A stretch of 64,000 nucleotides of DNA, from NCBI RefSeq assembly GCF_052324685.1, contig NC_135221.1:7299375-7363374 (forward strand). The letters are read 5' to 3'. How positions within the stretch are numbered: the first letter of the stretch is position 1; every line of letters starts with the position of its first letter. The notes under the pieces are model-generated. The model had not been told where the DNA came from. It made no database searches and worked only from the letters and a program-made list of their open reading frames with translations. Made by a program: the position numbers and the translations under genes. This document shows, piece by piece, positions 12,475 through 22,399 of this stretch. Source of the DNA: Brachyhypopomus gauderio (taxonomy: Eukaryota > Chordata > Actinopteri > Gymnotiformes > Hypopomidae).

Positions 12475-12985
12475 TGTAGAAATTAAGCTCAGTAAGTAAA
12501 GTAAAAGAAGGACGCGATCACACAGTCTCATTGAAAATGTAGGAGTTAATGAATAAAGTGCACCAACGCAAAACCCGTAACATAATCCAAATAAAATTTG
12601 AAGACTAGTATTGTTTTGATATAATCAAATGACGATGGAGTGTTGGGAGTTATCGGACAGTTGATCAAATCAGAGTTAATCCAACTCAATGACTCCCGCA
12701 AAGATGTAATTAAACTCTGCCCACGAATTTCTCTTGGCGAAAGATGTAGGCTACACGGTGAGCATACGATAGCTAGCTAGCTCTCCATAATTATGACGAT
12801 TAAAAGCAATGCCTGATTATATCAAACAATACTGGTCTTCAAACTTTGGATTTGGATTATGTTACGGGTTTTGCGTTGGTGCACTTTTATTCATTAACTC
12901 CTACATTTTCAATGAGACTGTGTGATCGCGTCCTTCTTTTACTTGCGCTCCATTGCTGGTCACATCTGAGCTTAATTTCTACAAT
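12475..12985. mobile_element. Fold-back (hairpin) element beside the RING-H2 promoter
   Basis: The arm at about 12475-12640 returns as its reverse complement at about 12805-12985. The shared core runs from TTGTAGAAATTAAGCTCAG through GACGCGATCACACAG to ACCCGTAACATAATCCAAAT. The arms differ by a short insertion and scattered bases, with about 160 bases of loop. No protein is encoded and no clear target duplication is seen. It is most likely a fold-back MITE. Confidence 0.65.
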
Positions 12986-13035
12986 GGTTTTAATCAGCCC
13001 CGGTTCTGGACTGCTTTGCTTGGGGGGGCAGTAAA

Positions 13036-13618
13036 ACATAATGAGGGGGCATGTTGATAGTCATGTTTATGAAGCCAGAAATATATTCAAGGCTTGATTT
13101 GTGCATGAATGATGACTATTGATACTGGCTTAAAGTGATGTATTAGGTAAAGAAATAAAAATGCATATTTTCGAACTTAAAACTTAAAACACAATGATTA
13201 AAAAATACATGTTGATTATGTAAATGGAGAACAAAGATTATCTAATTGTATTTCATTTCAATACTGCCATTACTAATAGAACAACTCTATTTCTTGAAAG
13301 GCTGACAAATGTACCTATACACAGACTGAGAATATTCAAACATGGAAATAGGAATGAGTGAGAATATTTATATTACTGGGAAATTAAAATATAAAGAAAA
13401 CAAAAGAATACAAATTCTGTTATAAAAGGGAGTATTCGTCACATTTCTATTTTGAAAAAGAAAAAAATATGAAAGTACATATAAGAAATCTATCTACTGC
13501 ACTTTAATGGTAAAAAATCTGGTAAAGTATTGAAGTTTTTATTGATGTTATGAAACGTACTGGTACAATGCGGTATTTATGCACAGTATAACAATACTGG
13601 CTGTGATGGCGAGGAATC
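13036..13618. other. Intergenic stretch, no gene seen
   Basis: AT-rich sequence without splice-bounded open frames. A G-rich patch at about 13018-13052 resembles the G-rich flanks near 18740 and 20915, so it may be a fragment of the same repeat family. Confidence 0.4.
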
Positions 13619-13626
13619 GTTTAAAC

Positions 13627-14728
13627 CAGGGATGTCAAAGTCAAAAACACAGAGGGCCAAAAAAACAAATTTGCTACAAGCCGAGGGCCGGACTGGTTCA
13701 ATGTTTATTAAAACATATTGAAATGATTGCACATAGCCTATTGAACCAAGACCTAACACAGTGTATATTATTTAATGTTTAAATAAATAAAGCACTATTT
13801 TCTTATGGATCTGTCAGTAATTTCAAGTGAAAGCATTTTTCAACAGGCAAACAGATAAAAGCAAACTTCCTTCAAAGAAAAATCACATGAAGACACACAG
13901 AAGACACACAGGTTTACCTTTTACCTCCGTGAACATGTACTCTGCCTCCCACCTGGCTTGAAACCCGTTCTCAGTGTCCACCTTACGTTTAGTCATTTTT
14001 GAGAAGGGGGATAGCTGAACGTTGATGTCTGCTCTGACTGCTGATTTAGGTTTATACTTTCGCGAGTGACCATAGTGCGCGACTCCGAATTTTAATGTTG
14101 CTTTGTGTTGCAGGTTTGAAAAGTGCTGCAATTTAGGCTAAAGTACTTGAAAATGTTTTAAATTGTAACTACTTCGTTTCACAACAAATATCTGTCTGAC
14201 TGAACAGTTCTCTTGTATTACGTTAACAATTACGAGCCTCTTGTAATTCCAGGACGAAACATGAGAGAACGTGAAGACGTTAAGATTGGGGAAAATAAAC
14301 AACCATTAAATAATGTGAATAAAAAGCGAATTATTTCGAATCATTTCGAGTATATGTATAAATATTTAACATATTTAAGTTTAACGTGCTGGAAAATATT
14401 GAAATGGACCTTTAAAGTGACGTACAAGTGCTTGAATTCCACCTTATAAAGGTGTATGAACCCTGCAAACATGACTTTGTTCATTGCGCTGGCGGAGCCA
14501 CTGCGATTACGTCATTTTCGCCGCGCGGACCCTCGCGACGCTTCGCGCTGCAGTGACTTCGTGGGCTACCGTTGCATTGTGGGGAATGTAGTGTTTGCGT
14601 ACAAAACACCATCGGGCGGCTGTGGCCTGCGGGCCGGTTCTAATAGTAATTCAATATCATCCAGGGGGCCATAGATAATCAATTCGCGGGCCGGATCTGG
14701 CTCGCGGGCCTTGACTTTGACATATGTG
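13627..14728 (-). mobile_element. Charlie-type hAT transposon, internally deleted
   Basis: The ends are CAGGGATGTCAAAGTCAA and, reversed, CACATATGTCAAAGTCAA. They are flanked by the 8-base duplication GTTTAAAC (13619-13626 and 14729-14736), as expected for hAT. On the minus strand from about 13999 a short frame begins MTKRKVDTENGFQARW and runs through EYMFTEVKGKPVCLLC. This is the start of the transposase seen in Charlie/ZBED/GTF2IRD2-like proteins. The rest of the transposase is missing, so this copy is a deletion derivative. Confidence 0.8.
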
Positions 14729-14736
14729 GTTTAAAC

Positions 14737-16794
14737 CATAGACATATATACATAGACGCCTCATGGAACGCTGAGTCGTACGTAAATGCGTCCGCCATAT
14801 TGGTGAGGGCAGAAGAGCGATCGGAGAAGCAGCGAAAGATGCCTCGCTCATGCTCTGCGTATAACTGCACCAACCGCTTTTCAACTGAAACAAGATCAAT
14901 TGGCATAACCTTTCACAGGTAAGAATGTAAATGTATTAATGCTTCTATTTGTCCATTACGGAGTCATTTTACGTACAGATTTTCCTGATTTTGTGTTCAA
15001 TACTGTTCATCACGGACGTAATACTGTGATTTCCCGCGGTGAAACCAGTCTCAGAACAAACAAAGAAAGTATATTTTTACTAAATTCGACCGAAGTAGGT
15101 ACTCTGATTATTGTGATTTGTTTAGCAAACGTTTGTCATACTATGTAGGTTTCCAAAAGATAGAGATCTCAGAAAGAGATGGGAAACAGCTGTCAGACGA
15201 GAAGGGTTTTCTGCCAGCTTGTCCTCCATGCTCTGCAGTGAGCATTTCAGGCCAGAGGATTTTGACAGGACAGGTCAGGCAGTCAGGATCAGAATCACTT
15301 GGAGCTCCTCTTTAATTCAATCAGAGCATCGGGTACAGAGCTGAGATTCTTCTTTCCTCTGAAGATGAGCTTTGTCTTTTTGTCTGCATGTTGTCAGGTT
15401 AACTGCATATGTAAGTGTTTGTGTGCATGTTTTCAGGGGGCTGGAATAACAACCCCTCAGCCAACCAGTTCCAGGCCATCTTCAGGCATCTGATGGTGCG
15501 GTGCGGTGCGGTGTGTCTCCAAGTTCATCAGGAAATGTGGTAGCACAGGATGAGACCGTGTCCCAGCCAGCTCTTGAGATGTCCTCTTCTCCAGCAGTAG
15601 CAGACCCCCTTTGTCAACATCTCTGCTTTAGTGTGTGACCATACATATCTACCAACCCGCTTTGGTGCACTGGTTGATAATGCACTGGTGTACATCTCAG
15701 GGTTTGTTGTCAGGCAAATTCTTACAAAGCTGTCCTGTGATGTGTGCCGTGGTAGTTTGGTTACTGATGCTACACCTGCATCATTTGATCAGAGCTATCA
15801 CCTGCTCACATTAAAAAACAAAGGAGGACTGATGATTCCTTCTGAGGGCACAGTGAGGGTGGTCAGATCAGCTGAGCGCTTCATTCGTCAGACGAGGTCA
15901 GAACAAGTGGTCAAAGTGGCCTTGATCTGTCAGTTGGTTCGTGCAGAGATTGGGTCTGAGGATGTGTTTTTTCTGGGGGGGCACATTCAAGAAACACAAT
16001 TTGGAATTGACAACCACCATTTCATGTTGATGTCTCAAGTTGTGTCTGTCTTCCACAAACTGAGACTGCACCATATTGCCAAGCTGAACACTCTTAAGTT
16101 GCAGAGTGGTAACACACGGAAAAAGCTGTGCAAGACTGTTCTTTTCCAAGGGTATTAGTTTCAAACAATAGAGATCCCAGTATATACAGAGATAGATATA
16201 GACCGATATATAGATATATATATAGATATATAGATATTAATGTGTACATATATATAGATATAGATATTAATGTGTACATATAGATATAGACATTAATGTG
16301 TACATATATAGATAGATAGATATTAATGTGTACATATATATAGATAGATATAGATATTAATGTGTACACACATATATATATAGATATTAATGTGTACATA
16401 TATAAATAAATATTTTATTTATTATTTCATATATTGATGATGTGTGTGTACATATGTTCATAAATGTTAATTACTGTAAATATAAAAACGGAATCAATTG
16501 TATCATAGGTTGACATTTTTTTATTCAGAAATTACAATTAAAATATAATGAAAAGTCATAAATATTGTCTTTGGTGATTGTTTAATTTCCAAATATATTA
16601 ACGTTTATATGTGAGTGGGTCGATGACGAACATTAGCTAAAAATACTTTGTAGAAGAGCACTTTCTGAAGTTCGCTCCATTCACTTGCATTAGCCTTACT
16701 GGCACATATGCCCTCACCAATATGGCGGACGCTGTTACGTATCGCAGCAGCGGGCTGCCCCGCTCGATGAGGCGTCTATGTATATATGTCTATG
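14737..16794 (+). mobile_element. P-element-like transposon (THAP9-type), internally deleted
   Basis: Inverted ends CATAGACATATATACATAGACGCCTCAT are near perfect at both sides and extend imperfectly into GTCCGCCATATTGGTGAGGGCA. The element is flanked by GTTTAAAC at 14729-14736 and 16795-16802; an 8-base duplication is the P-superfamily rule. It encodes a THAP zinc finger in two exons (MPRSCSAYNCTNRF at 14839, then about 15151 onward to CSEHFRPEDFD in another frame). Near 15437 is GWNNNPSANQFQAIFRHLM, and at 15631-16158 a transposase C-terminus (LVYISGFVVRQIL, KNKGGLMIPSEG). The catalytic middle is absent, so it cannot move by itself. A TATAGATATTAATGTGTACATA-type tandem repeat fills 16160-16400. 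Confidence 0.8.
16160..16400. repeat. TATAGATA / TTAATGTGTACA tandem repeat inside the P-like element
   Basis: About six imperfect units of roughly 30-40 bases built from TATAGATATTAATGTGTACA with variable TA-rich spacers. It lies just after the transposase stop. The open frames predicted over it are artefacts of the repeat. Confidence 0.8.
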
Positions 16795-16802
16795 GTTTAA
16801 AC

Positions 16803-17275
16803 CATGAGCCGCGACGGCTTGCACGGGGGAAAGAGCAGCCTCGCGCGGTGTCGTGCACCTCTCGAATTTTGCAACTTCGCGCGCGCCGCGCCACAGCGCA
16901 ATGAACAATGTCATGTTTGCCGGGTTCATACACCTATACAAGGTGGAATTAAAGCACTTGTACCTCACTTTAAAGGTCCAGTTCAATATTTCTCAGCACG
17001 ATAAACTTAATTAAGTTAAATATTTATACATATACTCAAAATAATTCGCTTTTTAAATCACACTTTCAAAACGCCCAATCTTAACGTCTTCACGTTCTCT
17101 CATGTTTCGTCCTGGAATTACAAGAGGCTCGTATTTGTTAACCTAAGACAAGAGAACTGTTCATTCAGACAGATATTTGTTGTGAAACGAAGTAGTTACA
17201 ATTTCAACATTTTCAAGTACTTTAGCCTAAATTCCAGCACTTTTCAAATCTGAAAAAGCAACATTAAAATTCGTC
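16803..17275 (-). mobile_element. Second hAT-related fragment, inverted relative to the first
   Basis: Most of this stretch (about 16912-17275) is the reverse complement of about 14087-14482 in the Charlie-type hAT, for example AACGTGAAGACGTTAAGATTGGG. The first 110 bases (GC-rich, with GCGCGGCGCGCGCGAAG on the minus strand) differ from the first copy. It is thus a related but separate family member, truncated at its far side. Confidence 0.65.
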
Positions 17276-17513
17276 AGGTAAATGTTCATTCCCCTGTTTT
17301 TTATTACCACATATCGTTTCGGACAACACTGCGCGGCAAGTATTTAAACGTTTCCGCCGTTCGCGCAGGTTTAGGAGAACCAAGTTAGCCTAACCGCTAA
17401 CGGCTAATAAAATAATTTAAGCAACACCTATGTAAGAGGTGAGTAACATTAAAGCAACGAAAAACCACAGTTAAGCAAATATTACCATGTGGAAGTCAGT
17501 TTAAACTCAGAAG

Positions 17514-18525
17514 TAGTGATGGGACATCTGAAGCTACGCTTCGAAGCGTGTACCGAGTAAAAAGGGGCGTGTCCGATGAAGCCCCGCTTCGGAGCTTGTG
17601 TTAGATTGAGCAAAATCACGTGATCAGCAACAAACGAGGCCTCGCATTACATCGGCCACGTCATTGCTTCATTTTGCGTATCGTTTTTCAAAATAAAAGC
17701 GCTACGAACCCTGTTGCTTCGTGTTGTAGAAGGTGGTTAAATTTAAAATCTGGAACGTTCTAAATTCTTTTTGTTTGATCAGGATGTACATCAGATTCAC
17801 ACATCAAAAACAGATTAAAACCATTGGAAGAGGCAAACCTTATTTGTAATGTTAAAAACATTTTACATTTGGCAGACGCCCTTATCCAGAACGACTTACA
17901 TTTTATCTCATTTTTATATAAGTGAACAATTGAGGGTTAAGGGGCGCCTCAGTCATGGCCTCAGGTCTGGGAATCGAACCCACGACCCTCTGGTTACAAG
18001 ACCAGTTCCCTAACCACTTCCCTTCCCTAACCACCAGGCCATGACTACCAAACCAGATCTAGAACCCCCAAGAAGCAATTATTTTAAACACATTTTGTTT
18101 TTTTTTTAAATCAGTTTCTAACTCAAAATATTCAGTCTGCCTCAACAACCACTCAATTCCCAATATAGTAAAGTACAACATATCTTCATTGTCAAATACG
18201 TTCATGACATACAAGAAAACCCAACACAACCACTAATGGTCAGGGATTAGATTGGCTACAAATCATTTTAATAATTAAAACATGACAATTAAGTATGATT
18301 TAATTGATTCTCCTGTTACTAAACATGAGTTTGATTGAAACTTTGTGACAATATTGCATTTACAAATTGTTGAAAGTATGATCCAACTGAATGACGAGGC
18401 TGTTACAGTTTCACCAGCAGATGTCACTAGTGAGTGATGAATGAAGCCTCGAGTAATGAACCTTTTTGCAAAGCAAAGGGTTGGAAAGCTTCATTGCTTC
18501 AAGAGGCTTCATTTGCCCATCACTA
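17514..18525. mobile_element. hAT non-autonomous element with TAGTGATGGG ends
   Basis: Both ends read TAGTGATGGG inward and are flanked by the exact 8-base duplication CTCAGAAG (17506-17513 and 18526-18533). The ends continue into GAAGC/CTTCG-rich subterminal repeats. No transposase is encoded. A separate dispersed repeat (17860-18050) lies inside it. Confidence 0.85.
17860..18050. repeat. Dispersed fish repeat with TTGGCAGACGC...CGACTTACA head
   Basis: The head TTTGGCAGACGCCCTTATCC and the tail GGGAATCGAACCCACGACC...CCAGGCCATGACTACC match a very common fish interspersed repeat that I recognise but cannot name with certainty. The GAATCGAACCC part resembles a tRNA T-arm, which suggests a tRNA-derived SINE piece. 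It lies inside the hAT. Confidence 0.5.
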
Positions 18526-18851
18526 CTCAGAAGAGTGTTTACCAGTATACCTGTCTTTCACTCACACTAACAGAACATATACTGCCGAACTGAACCGTTT
18601 GGGGCGGTCTGCCGATTTTTATATGACTCAAAGAGCCAATCAGGAATAAGCAAGGAAATATCTTCACGCTGTAAAGCAAAATGCATTTTTGTGATTGGTT
18701 CAGAGGTAATAAAAAAAAGCCGTTGCTTGCATTGTGCTTGGGGGGGCAAAGACACAATTTGGGGGGGCAATAGGCCCTTTTCACACTTCCGCATTTTTTC
18801 TTCTGGAAACTCTCGTTGCAGGGTAAAGTTACTTCCGTTACACATTAAACA

Positions 18852-19061
18852 ATGGCAGAGTCCAATAACAAGAGCTTTTGCAGTGCACCAGGCTGCTCGA
18901 TCTCGAAGCAAAAACAGTCGTATCTCAGTTTCTACGGTTTTCCGGCTGACGACGAGCAGAAAAGAAAATGGGTTTGTGCAATTAGGAGGGATGAAGGGGA
19001 AAACTTTGTGATACGGAGCATCTTTGTGTGTAGCCAGCATTTCACTGCTGCAGACGGCTAA
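18852..19061 (+). pseudogene. THAP domain reading frame, truncated
   Basis: The 69-residue frame begins MAESNNKSFCSAPGC and shows the THAP C2CH pattern: CSAPGC, then FYGFP, a W in RKWVCAIRR, and VCSQHF. The THAP finger is a sequence-specific DNA-binding fold used by several transposase families. The frame stops just after the finger and the usual AVPSIF-like end is absent. It looks like the 5' remnant of the transposase of the surrounding element. Confidence 0.7.
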
Positions 19062-19149
19062 AGCTCGCGGCTAAAAGTTGGTGCTGTTCCCTGTTACTGT
19101 CCCCGGTACTGTTACTGTTCCCAGTACTGTTACTGTTCCCAGCCGGTTT

Positions 19150-20010
19150 CAGTGGAACAGTTGCTGTCCGCGTTTGAAAGATCAAGCTCTCGACTGGGAG
19201 TACACGTACGTCCGCTAGCATCTAGCTGTTACCCGCTAGCATCTAGCCCCGGTTCGCTAGCATCTAGCCCCGGTTCGCTAGCTTCTAGCTCCGGTTCGCT
19301 AGCTTCTAGCTCCGGTTCGCTAGCTTCTAGCTCCGGTTCGATAGCATCTAGCCCCGGTCCGATAGCATCTAGCCCCGGTCCGATAGCATCTAGCCCCGGT
19401 CCGATAGCATCTAGCCCCGGTCCGATAGCATCTAGCCCCGGTCCGCTAGCTTTTAGGCCCGGTTCGCTAGCTTTTAGCCGTCATCCGATAGCTTCTAGCC
19501 CCGGTTCGCTAGCTTCTAGCCGTGATCCGATAGCTTCTAGTCGTGATCCGATAGCTTCTAGCCGTGATCCGATAGCTTCTAGCCCCGATCCGATAGCTTC
19601 TAGCCGTGATCCGATAGCTTCTAGCCGTGATCCGATAGCTTCTAGCCCCGATCCGATAGCTTCTAGCCCCGATCCGATAGCTTCTAGCCCCGATCCGATA
19701 GCTTCTAGCCCCGGTTCGATAGCTTCTAGCCGTGATCCGATAGCTTCTAGTCGTGATCCGATAGCTTCTAGCCGTGATCCGATAGCTTCTAGCCGTGATC
19801 CGATAGCTTCTAGCCCCGGTTCGCTAGCTTCTAGCCGTGATCCGATAGCTTCTAGCCGTGATCCGATAGCATCTAGCTAGAAAAGAGCAAGCTCTCGGCT
19901 GGCAGTACACCACGAACATCTACTACTCGAGAGTTTGCTCTTTCAAATGCGGACAGCAACTGTTCCACTGAAACGGCTCTGAAACTAGTTGTGATCCGCT
20001 AGCATCCAGC
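19150..20010. repeat. 21-bp minisatellite flanked by an inverted repeat
   Basis: From about 19207 to 19878 the sequence is some 30 copies of a 21-base unit, TAGCTTCTAGCCGTGATCCGA, with recurrent variants (CCCCGGTTCGC, CCCCGGTCCGA). Because 21 is a multiple of three, a 242-residue frame stays open through it, giving SSPGSLA/SSRDPIA repeats. On the left GTTTCAGTGGAACAGTTGCTGTCCGCGTTTGAAAG lies at about 19146-19180. Its reverse complement follows the array at about 19940-19975, so the array sits in the loop of a large hairpin. Confidence 0.85.
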
Positions 20011-20960
20011 TCTGCTCGGTAGCATCCAGCTCTGACCATCACTTTGCTGTCGACTATATTGGACACTGAATAAACAATAACACGTAATAACTTGGTGTGT
20101 GTCATGAACTTTATTGATACTGATGTAAACCAAACAATCAATAGCTGACGTCCCTTGGCTTGCTAAAGCTGGGCGTACACTGTACGATATTTTAAATCAT
20201 GTACTCAGCTCCAGCTCAAACTACGACTAAATCGCAGGGAGAGTCGGCTCGTGGAGCTGCTTCAACAGTGATACTCTCACGAGGAGCGATTTGAATTTCA
20301 AACATGTTTGATATTCTTGCGACGCTGCGATTTCTGATCGGGAGTTGGTCGTGAGGTGTGAATCGCTCCTCGTTTACCTGTGTAAACTATACGATGCACG
20401 ACACGCGATTGAGCCGAAACTCAGCCCGATCGCAAAAATAGTCGCACGAGTGAAAAATCGGCTGAAAATGGGCCAAAAATCGCACAGCTTAACCTAGCTA
20501 GATATTGTTAACTAAAGCTGTCAGTATAATATGTAATATTATAATATATAACATAATAATATAGACTGTTTTACCACTCCGTAGGATGACTAATGGAACC
20601 AGCTATACCTTAAATAATAGTTAGTTACCTAGCTAGTGCTAGCTGGTGTTAGCTTACCCTGGTATAAGTGAATAAATTATTCTACAAACAATTTGTAGCC
20701 TCTATTTAACTTGGAACCGTTCGTTGTTGAATGTTCTCCAACGATACTGGAAACGTATTTAAAATTCAGTCTCGGCAGCGACGACAGGGATGAAGTAAAC
20801 ACACGCTCCATGCTGAGGTGAATTGACAACAACTATCTTCTGCGAGTACCGGAACTTGTTTTACCCGGCGGTGACGTATTTCCGTTTTGTTGTGAAAAGG
20901 GCCTATGCCCCCCTCTGCCCCCCCCTAGCGCCGGCTCTTTAATATTCAAAGGCTCTACAG

Positions 20961-21666
20961 CAGGGGTCGGCAACCTATGGCACGCGGGCTACCGTTGGCA
21001 CGCCGAGGCATAATCAGTGGCACGCGAAACGCTGGACCAGCATCAGCAAAAAAATTAATAATACAAAATAGAGCACGATCCTCCAATCGAAATCGCTCCT
21101 CAACGCTCTGCTCGACGGAGGCGCTTATACTTGGCGATCGATCGCGATATAATACTTAATTTGTGTCCATTTACACCTCCCCTCTGCTAACAATTTACAC
21201 TGCCACATATATATATATATATATATATAATGATGTACAAATGATGCAATACGTGCAATAAAGGAAAAAAAAACATTAAAGTGCCGTTGCAGAATAACAA
21301 GTTAGAAGTATTTTAAACTTTTATTTAAAAATGTCTAAAGTCATAGCTCTTCTAATGTTTTTATTCATCTACTTTTGTGCAAGAATGGCATATACTTCTG
21401 TTTAAAGAGCTTCTCCGTGCAGTTTCCGCCTTCTTTTGGCAGATCTGTTAAGATGATTGGCTGCAGTAAAAAATGATTGACAGCTAACTCTGGCTGATAA
21501 TTGGCTTAATAAAAATTGATTGACAACAAAAGTCTAGTATCTGATTGGCTGCATTCGAAAATGATTGACACATGCTCCGCCCTTTATCGGAGGTGTGGCG
21601 TGTGAGCGTGTGAAGACGGTCAAATGCGTGTGTCACACGCTCAATGCGTGAGACTTGAGAGCCCTG
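20961..21666. mobile_element. Mosaic of two hAT ends
   Basis: The left end CAGGGGTCGGCAACCTATGGCACGC is a well-known Charlie-type hAT terminus. The right end, reversed, is CAGGGCTCTCAAGTCTCACGCATTGAGC, that of a different hAT family. The segment GCGATATAATACTTAATTTGTG near 21140 recurs in the element at 25446-25727. No matching target duplication flanks the whole, so at least two broken elements are joined here. An (AT)n run lies at about 21200-21229. Confidence 0.55.
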
Positions 21667-22200
21667 ATTACATATATGGCGAGGACACCTGCACGTTCAC
21701 GACTGTATGACGTCTAGGCTCGCTGTGCATGAACTCGAACTGTTTTAACAAAATCATCGGATAAAAAATATTTTGGACATTTTACCCGTTCATCAACCAC
21801 TTTATTAGTAACTGGACACTATTTTACTGGACACTATTTTACCTGATGTAAAACAATCTGTCTGCCTCCTCTTATCCCATTTATCAATGGTCAGTTTCTC
21901 ACTACTTGACTGTCTTTAGATGAACAAAAATAAATTTCATCAGAACAGGGTGGCATGGTAGCTGGTGTGTTACCATTTTTTTTGACCCATCAACCGCTCT
22001 GCATTGGGTTTCAATACTTTCATTAGTTGGACTATGTGCACTAGGGCAGGGTAACACTATGTAGGGCAGTGAGTATCCTGGACGCAGTAACGGAGTACTA
22101 GTATTAAATATATCCTGCCTCAGGACATTATTCCAAGGCCTAACCTGCTATAAAGAAGTTATGACCTCATGACAAAACAATTAAAATATTTAAATATAAC
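21667..22200. other. Intergenic stretch, no gene seen
   Basis: AT-rich sequence between the hAT mosaic and the 3' end of sycp3. No coding exon, RNA gene or clear repeat boundary was recognised. Confidence 0.4.
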
Positions 22201-22204
22201 ATTC

Positions 22205-22210
22205 TTTATT
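22205..22210 (-). terminator. Polyadenylation signal of sycp3
   Basis: TTTATT on the plus strand (AATAAA in the gene's sense) about 190 bases beyond the sycp3 stop codon. Confidence 0.5.
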
Positions 22211-22399
22211 GGATGATGACATGGACTATATACAGGATTTCATTTAAATAGTTTAAGAAGAGCATAGTAAATTAAATAGGAACAATATGAAGCCATTAAT
22301 TTCTTTAAGACTAACATTTATAAACAAAGACAGTATGAGCATTAAAGGTACGAACAGGTCATTGGACTGTCCAGTGTCACCTTCACTGTCCAGTGCTGC

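Larger units (their letters stand above)
18772..20904 (+). mobile_element. THAP-encoding DNA transposon, possibly ISL2EU/IS4EU-like, with minisatellite
   Basis: Ends AGGCCCTTTTCACA are perfectly inverted and flanked by AT on both sides (18770-18771, 20905-20906). A two-base AT duplication and a THAP-bearing protein together recall ISL2EU elements, but Kolobok- or Harbinger-like families are not excluded. The only recognisable coding part is a THAP domain at 18852-19061. A 21-bp minisatellite and unidentified sequence replace the rest. It has inserted between G-rich stretches that look like the remains of an older repeat. Confidence 0.65.

Noticed and set aside
17950-18050. tRNA-like segment GGGAATCGAACCCACGACC
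   Set aside because: It fits only a T-arm and tail of a dispersed repeat; a full cloverleaf with anticodon and acceptor stem was not found, so it is not called a tRNA gene.
19207-19878. Regular repeats that could be mistaken for a CRISPR array
   Set aside because: Units are head to tail without unique spacers, and the host is a vertebrate.
19152-19880. A 242-residue open frame of Ser-Pro-Gly/Arg-Asp-Pro-Ile-Ala repeats
   Set aside because: It is the by-product of a 21-bp tandem array, whose length keeps every frame without a stop open. There is no start context, splice support or family match, so it is listed as a repeat.
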